Shown piece after piece: positions 62,784 through 64,000 of a stretch of 64,000 nucleotides of DNA. The stretch spans positions 1,364,935 to 1,428,934 of the forward strand of contig NZ_DS990556.1 in assembly GCF_000155635.1 (NCBI RefSeq). The letters run 5' to 3'. Each line of letters opens with the position of its first letter. The first letter of the stretch is position 1. The notes below the pieces were generated by a model, which had not been told where the DNA came from, ran no database searches, and saw nothing but the letters and a program-made list of their open reading frames with translations. A program made the translations under genes and the position numbers. The stretch is from Cyanobium sp. PCC 7001. Its GTDB lineage: Bacteria > Cyanobacteriota > Cyanobacteriia > PCC-6307 > Cyanobiaceae.

Positions 62784-63359
62784 CTAGCCGAACTTCAACA
62801 TCGCCGTGCCTTCCATCGCCGGCATCTCACCCTTGAGCAGCGGCTCGATGGCGGCGCGGATGCGCTCCGCGCTGGGCGGGCAGCCGGGCAGATAGAGATC
62901 CACAGCGATCACTTCGTGCAGGGGCCGCACCCGCTCCAGCAGCTCCGGCACGATGCCCGGGGCATGGGGATGCTGGGCGCCGGTGTCCGCCAGCTCCAGA
63001 TAGCCGCGATCCAGCACGCTCTGGCGGCTGCCGCCATCCACCTCACTCCAGAGGTTGCGCAGCGCCGGCACGTTGCCGGTCACCGCGCAATCCCCGAAGG
63101 ACACCACCAGGCGGCTGCGCTGGCGCAGCTGCAGAGCCAGTTCGAGGTTGTCGGCATTGGCCACCGCCCCCTCCACCAGGCACACGTCAACGTTCTCAGG
63201 GAACTGCTTGATGTCGCTGGCCACGGGTGAGAACACCACGTCCACATGCTTCGCCAGCTCGAACAGCCACTCGTCGAGATCCAGGAACGACATGTGGCAG
63301 CCGCTGCAGCCGGCCAGCCACACGGTGGCGAAGCGCAATTTGGGTGTCTGGGTGCTCAT
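62784..63359 (-). CDS. hoxY: NiFe hydrogenase small subunit HoxY
   Basis: 191 residues from ATG 63359. It has [37 protein letters not shown] and [20 protein letters not shown], giving the cysteines of the proximal [4Fe-4S] cluster. The gap to hoxU is two bases and to hoxH 19 bases, so they form one operon. Electron relay between HoxH and the diaphorase subunits. Confidence 0.96.
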   Translation of the reverse strand: MSTQTPKLRFATVWLAGCSGCHMSFLDLDEWLFELAKHVDVVFSPVASDIKQFPENVDVCLVEGAVANADNLELALQLRQRSRLVVSFGDCAVTGNVPALRNLWSEVDGGSRQSVLDRGYLELADTGAQHPHAPGIVPELLERVRPLHEVIAVDLYLPGCPPSAERIRAAIEPLLKGEMPAMEGTAMLKFG

Positions 63360-63361
63360 GG

Positions 63362-64000
63362 TCACTGGTTCTGCCACTGGTGCTGGTCGCGGGCGCTGCG
63401 CAGGAGCTGGGGCCGCTCCCGGTGCGCCTCCTTCTCGGCGGTGGTGTCGTCCTTGCGGAAGATGGCACCGGTGGGGCACACATCCACGCACTTGCCGCAG
63501 GAGGTGCAGGCCGCCACCTCGCCCCAGGGCTGATCCAGCCCGGCGATGATCGAGCAGTCGGCACCGCGGTTGGCCACGTCCCACACGTGGGCCCCCTCGA
63601 TCTCATCGCACACCCGCACGCAGCGGGTGCAGAGGATGCAGCGGTGGTGGTCGATGGCGAACTGGGGATGGGAGGCGTCCACCCGCCGCTGGGGGTACTG
63701 ATACGGAAAGCGGGAGTGATCCATCCCCACCGCCACCGCCACGTCCTGCAGTTCGCAGGCGCCGTTGGCCACGCAGAAGGCGCACACGTGGTTGCCCTCG
63801 GCGAAGAACAGCTCCACCGCCATGCGCCGCCATTCCTGGAGCTGGGGCGTGCTGGTGAGCACCGCCAGGCCCTCGCTGGCCGCGGTGGCGCAGGCAGGCT
63901 GCAGCTTGCCGCTGCCCTCCAGCTCCACCAGGCAGAGCCGGCAGGCGCCCACGGGCGTGAGGCCATCGAGGTGGCAGAGGGTGGGCAGGCTGGCGCCGGC
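63362..64000 (-). CDS. hoxU: Diaphorase subunit HoxU (5' end outside window)
   Basis: Frame open to the right edge; about 212 residues visible. The N-terminal 2Fe-2S region is partial ([27 protein letters not shown]). Then [38 protein letters not shown] and [17 protein letters not shown] are the additional FeS motifs of HoxU/NuoG-like proteins. It wires electrons from HoxF/HoxE to HoxY. The upstream hoxF and hoxE are expected beyond the window. Confidence 0.95.
   Translation of the reverse strand, partial: AGASLPTLCHLDGLTPVGACRLCLVELEGSGKLQPACATAASEGLAVLTSTPQLQEWRRMAVELFFAEGNHVCAFCVANGACELQDVAVAVGMDHSRFPYQYPQRRVDASHPQFAIDHHRCILCTRCVRVCDEIEGAHVWDVANRGADCSIIAGLDQPWGEVAACTSCGKCVDVCPTGAIFRKDDTTAEKEAHRERPQLLRSARDQHQWQNQ

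Overview
The window comes from a high-GC picocyanobacterium, most likely a freshwater Cyanobium/Synechococcus relative. This rests on a bidirectional NiFe hydrogenase (hoxU-hoxY-hoxH) with hyp genes, a Nif11-domain peptide, several small proteins of a picocyanobacterial look, and very GC-rich, tightly packed genes with ATGA/GTGA/TTGA overlaps. No rRNA, tRNA, CRISPR array, integrase or transposase was recognised.

Layout. 1-3001: arsenate detoxification (GAPDH + ArsJ) convergent with a frameshifted phosphate-binding lipoprotein. 3.1-11.4 kb: housekeeping genes including a cytochrome P450 / MBL-fold operon, a GluR0-like receptor channel, a GAF sensor and a GH57 glycosidase. 11.4-14.0 kb: a TetR-controlled electrophile-stress cluster (TetR, GST, PNPOx-like flavoprotein, stub of an Old Yellow Enzyme). 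14.0-17.8 kb: TauE/SafE exporter, L,D-transpeptidase-like lipoprotein, dCTP deaminase, Nif11 peptide, cyclopropane-fatty-acid synthase.

17.9-31.9 kb is an accessory, defence-type island of partly lower GC. It holds a DUF6883/DUF4926/HicB operon, a DUF2075 helicase, a J-domain + HNH pair, a HEPN + P-loop ATPase pair ending in an integron attC site, a PLD-SF2-DUF3427 helicase and a Doc toxin-antitoxin pair. It also holds many broken pieces: nucleotidyltransferase, HepT, DUF433/DUF5615, four fragments of the DUF3427 helicase gene, and the C-terminal part of an Old Yellow Enzyme.

31.9-43.9 kb returns to ordinary chromosome: glycosyltransferase, VOC protein, DUF2721, cupin, a TMEM64-flavoprotein fusion, MscS channel, GAF-EAL protein and an aldose-epimerase-like mutarotase. 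43.9-64.0 kb is a hydrogenase supercluster on the minus strand. In transcription order: hoxU, hoxY, hoxH, an inserted block, selO, hoxW, hypA, hypB, hypF, hypC, nifJ, a dihydroorotate-dehydrogenase-like gene, hypD, hypE. The nifJ gene inside the hyp operon links pyruvate oxidation to hydrogenase assembly.

The main discovery concerns the block between hoxH and selO (57.1-61.0 kb). It reads as a small array of integron gene cassettes without an integrase: DUF262 + HEPN nuclease with attC2, DUF429 with attC3, and DUF3750. A lone cassette-like unit (HEPN + ATPase with attC1) sits 36 kb away, and attC1 and attC2 are close sequence relatives. Each attC shows paired arms with unpaired bases on one arm and GTT-type outer boxes, all seen directly in the sequence. 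Both HEPN modules also carry two similar GC-centred palindromes, 130-132 bp apart, upstream. I infer that related integron cassettes carrying HEPN-type defence modules were inserted into this cyanobacterial chromosome.
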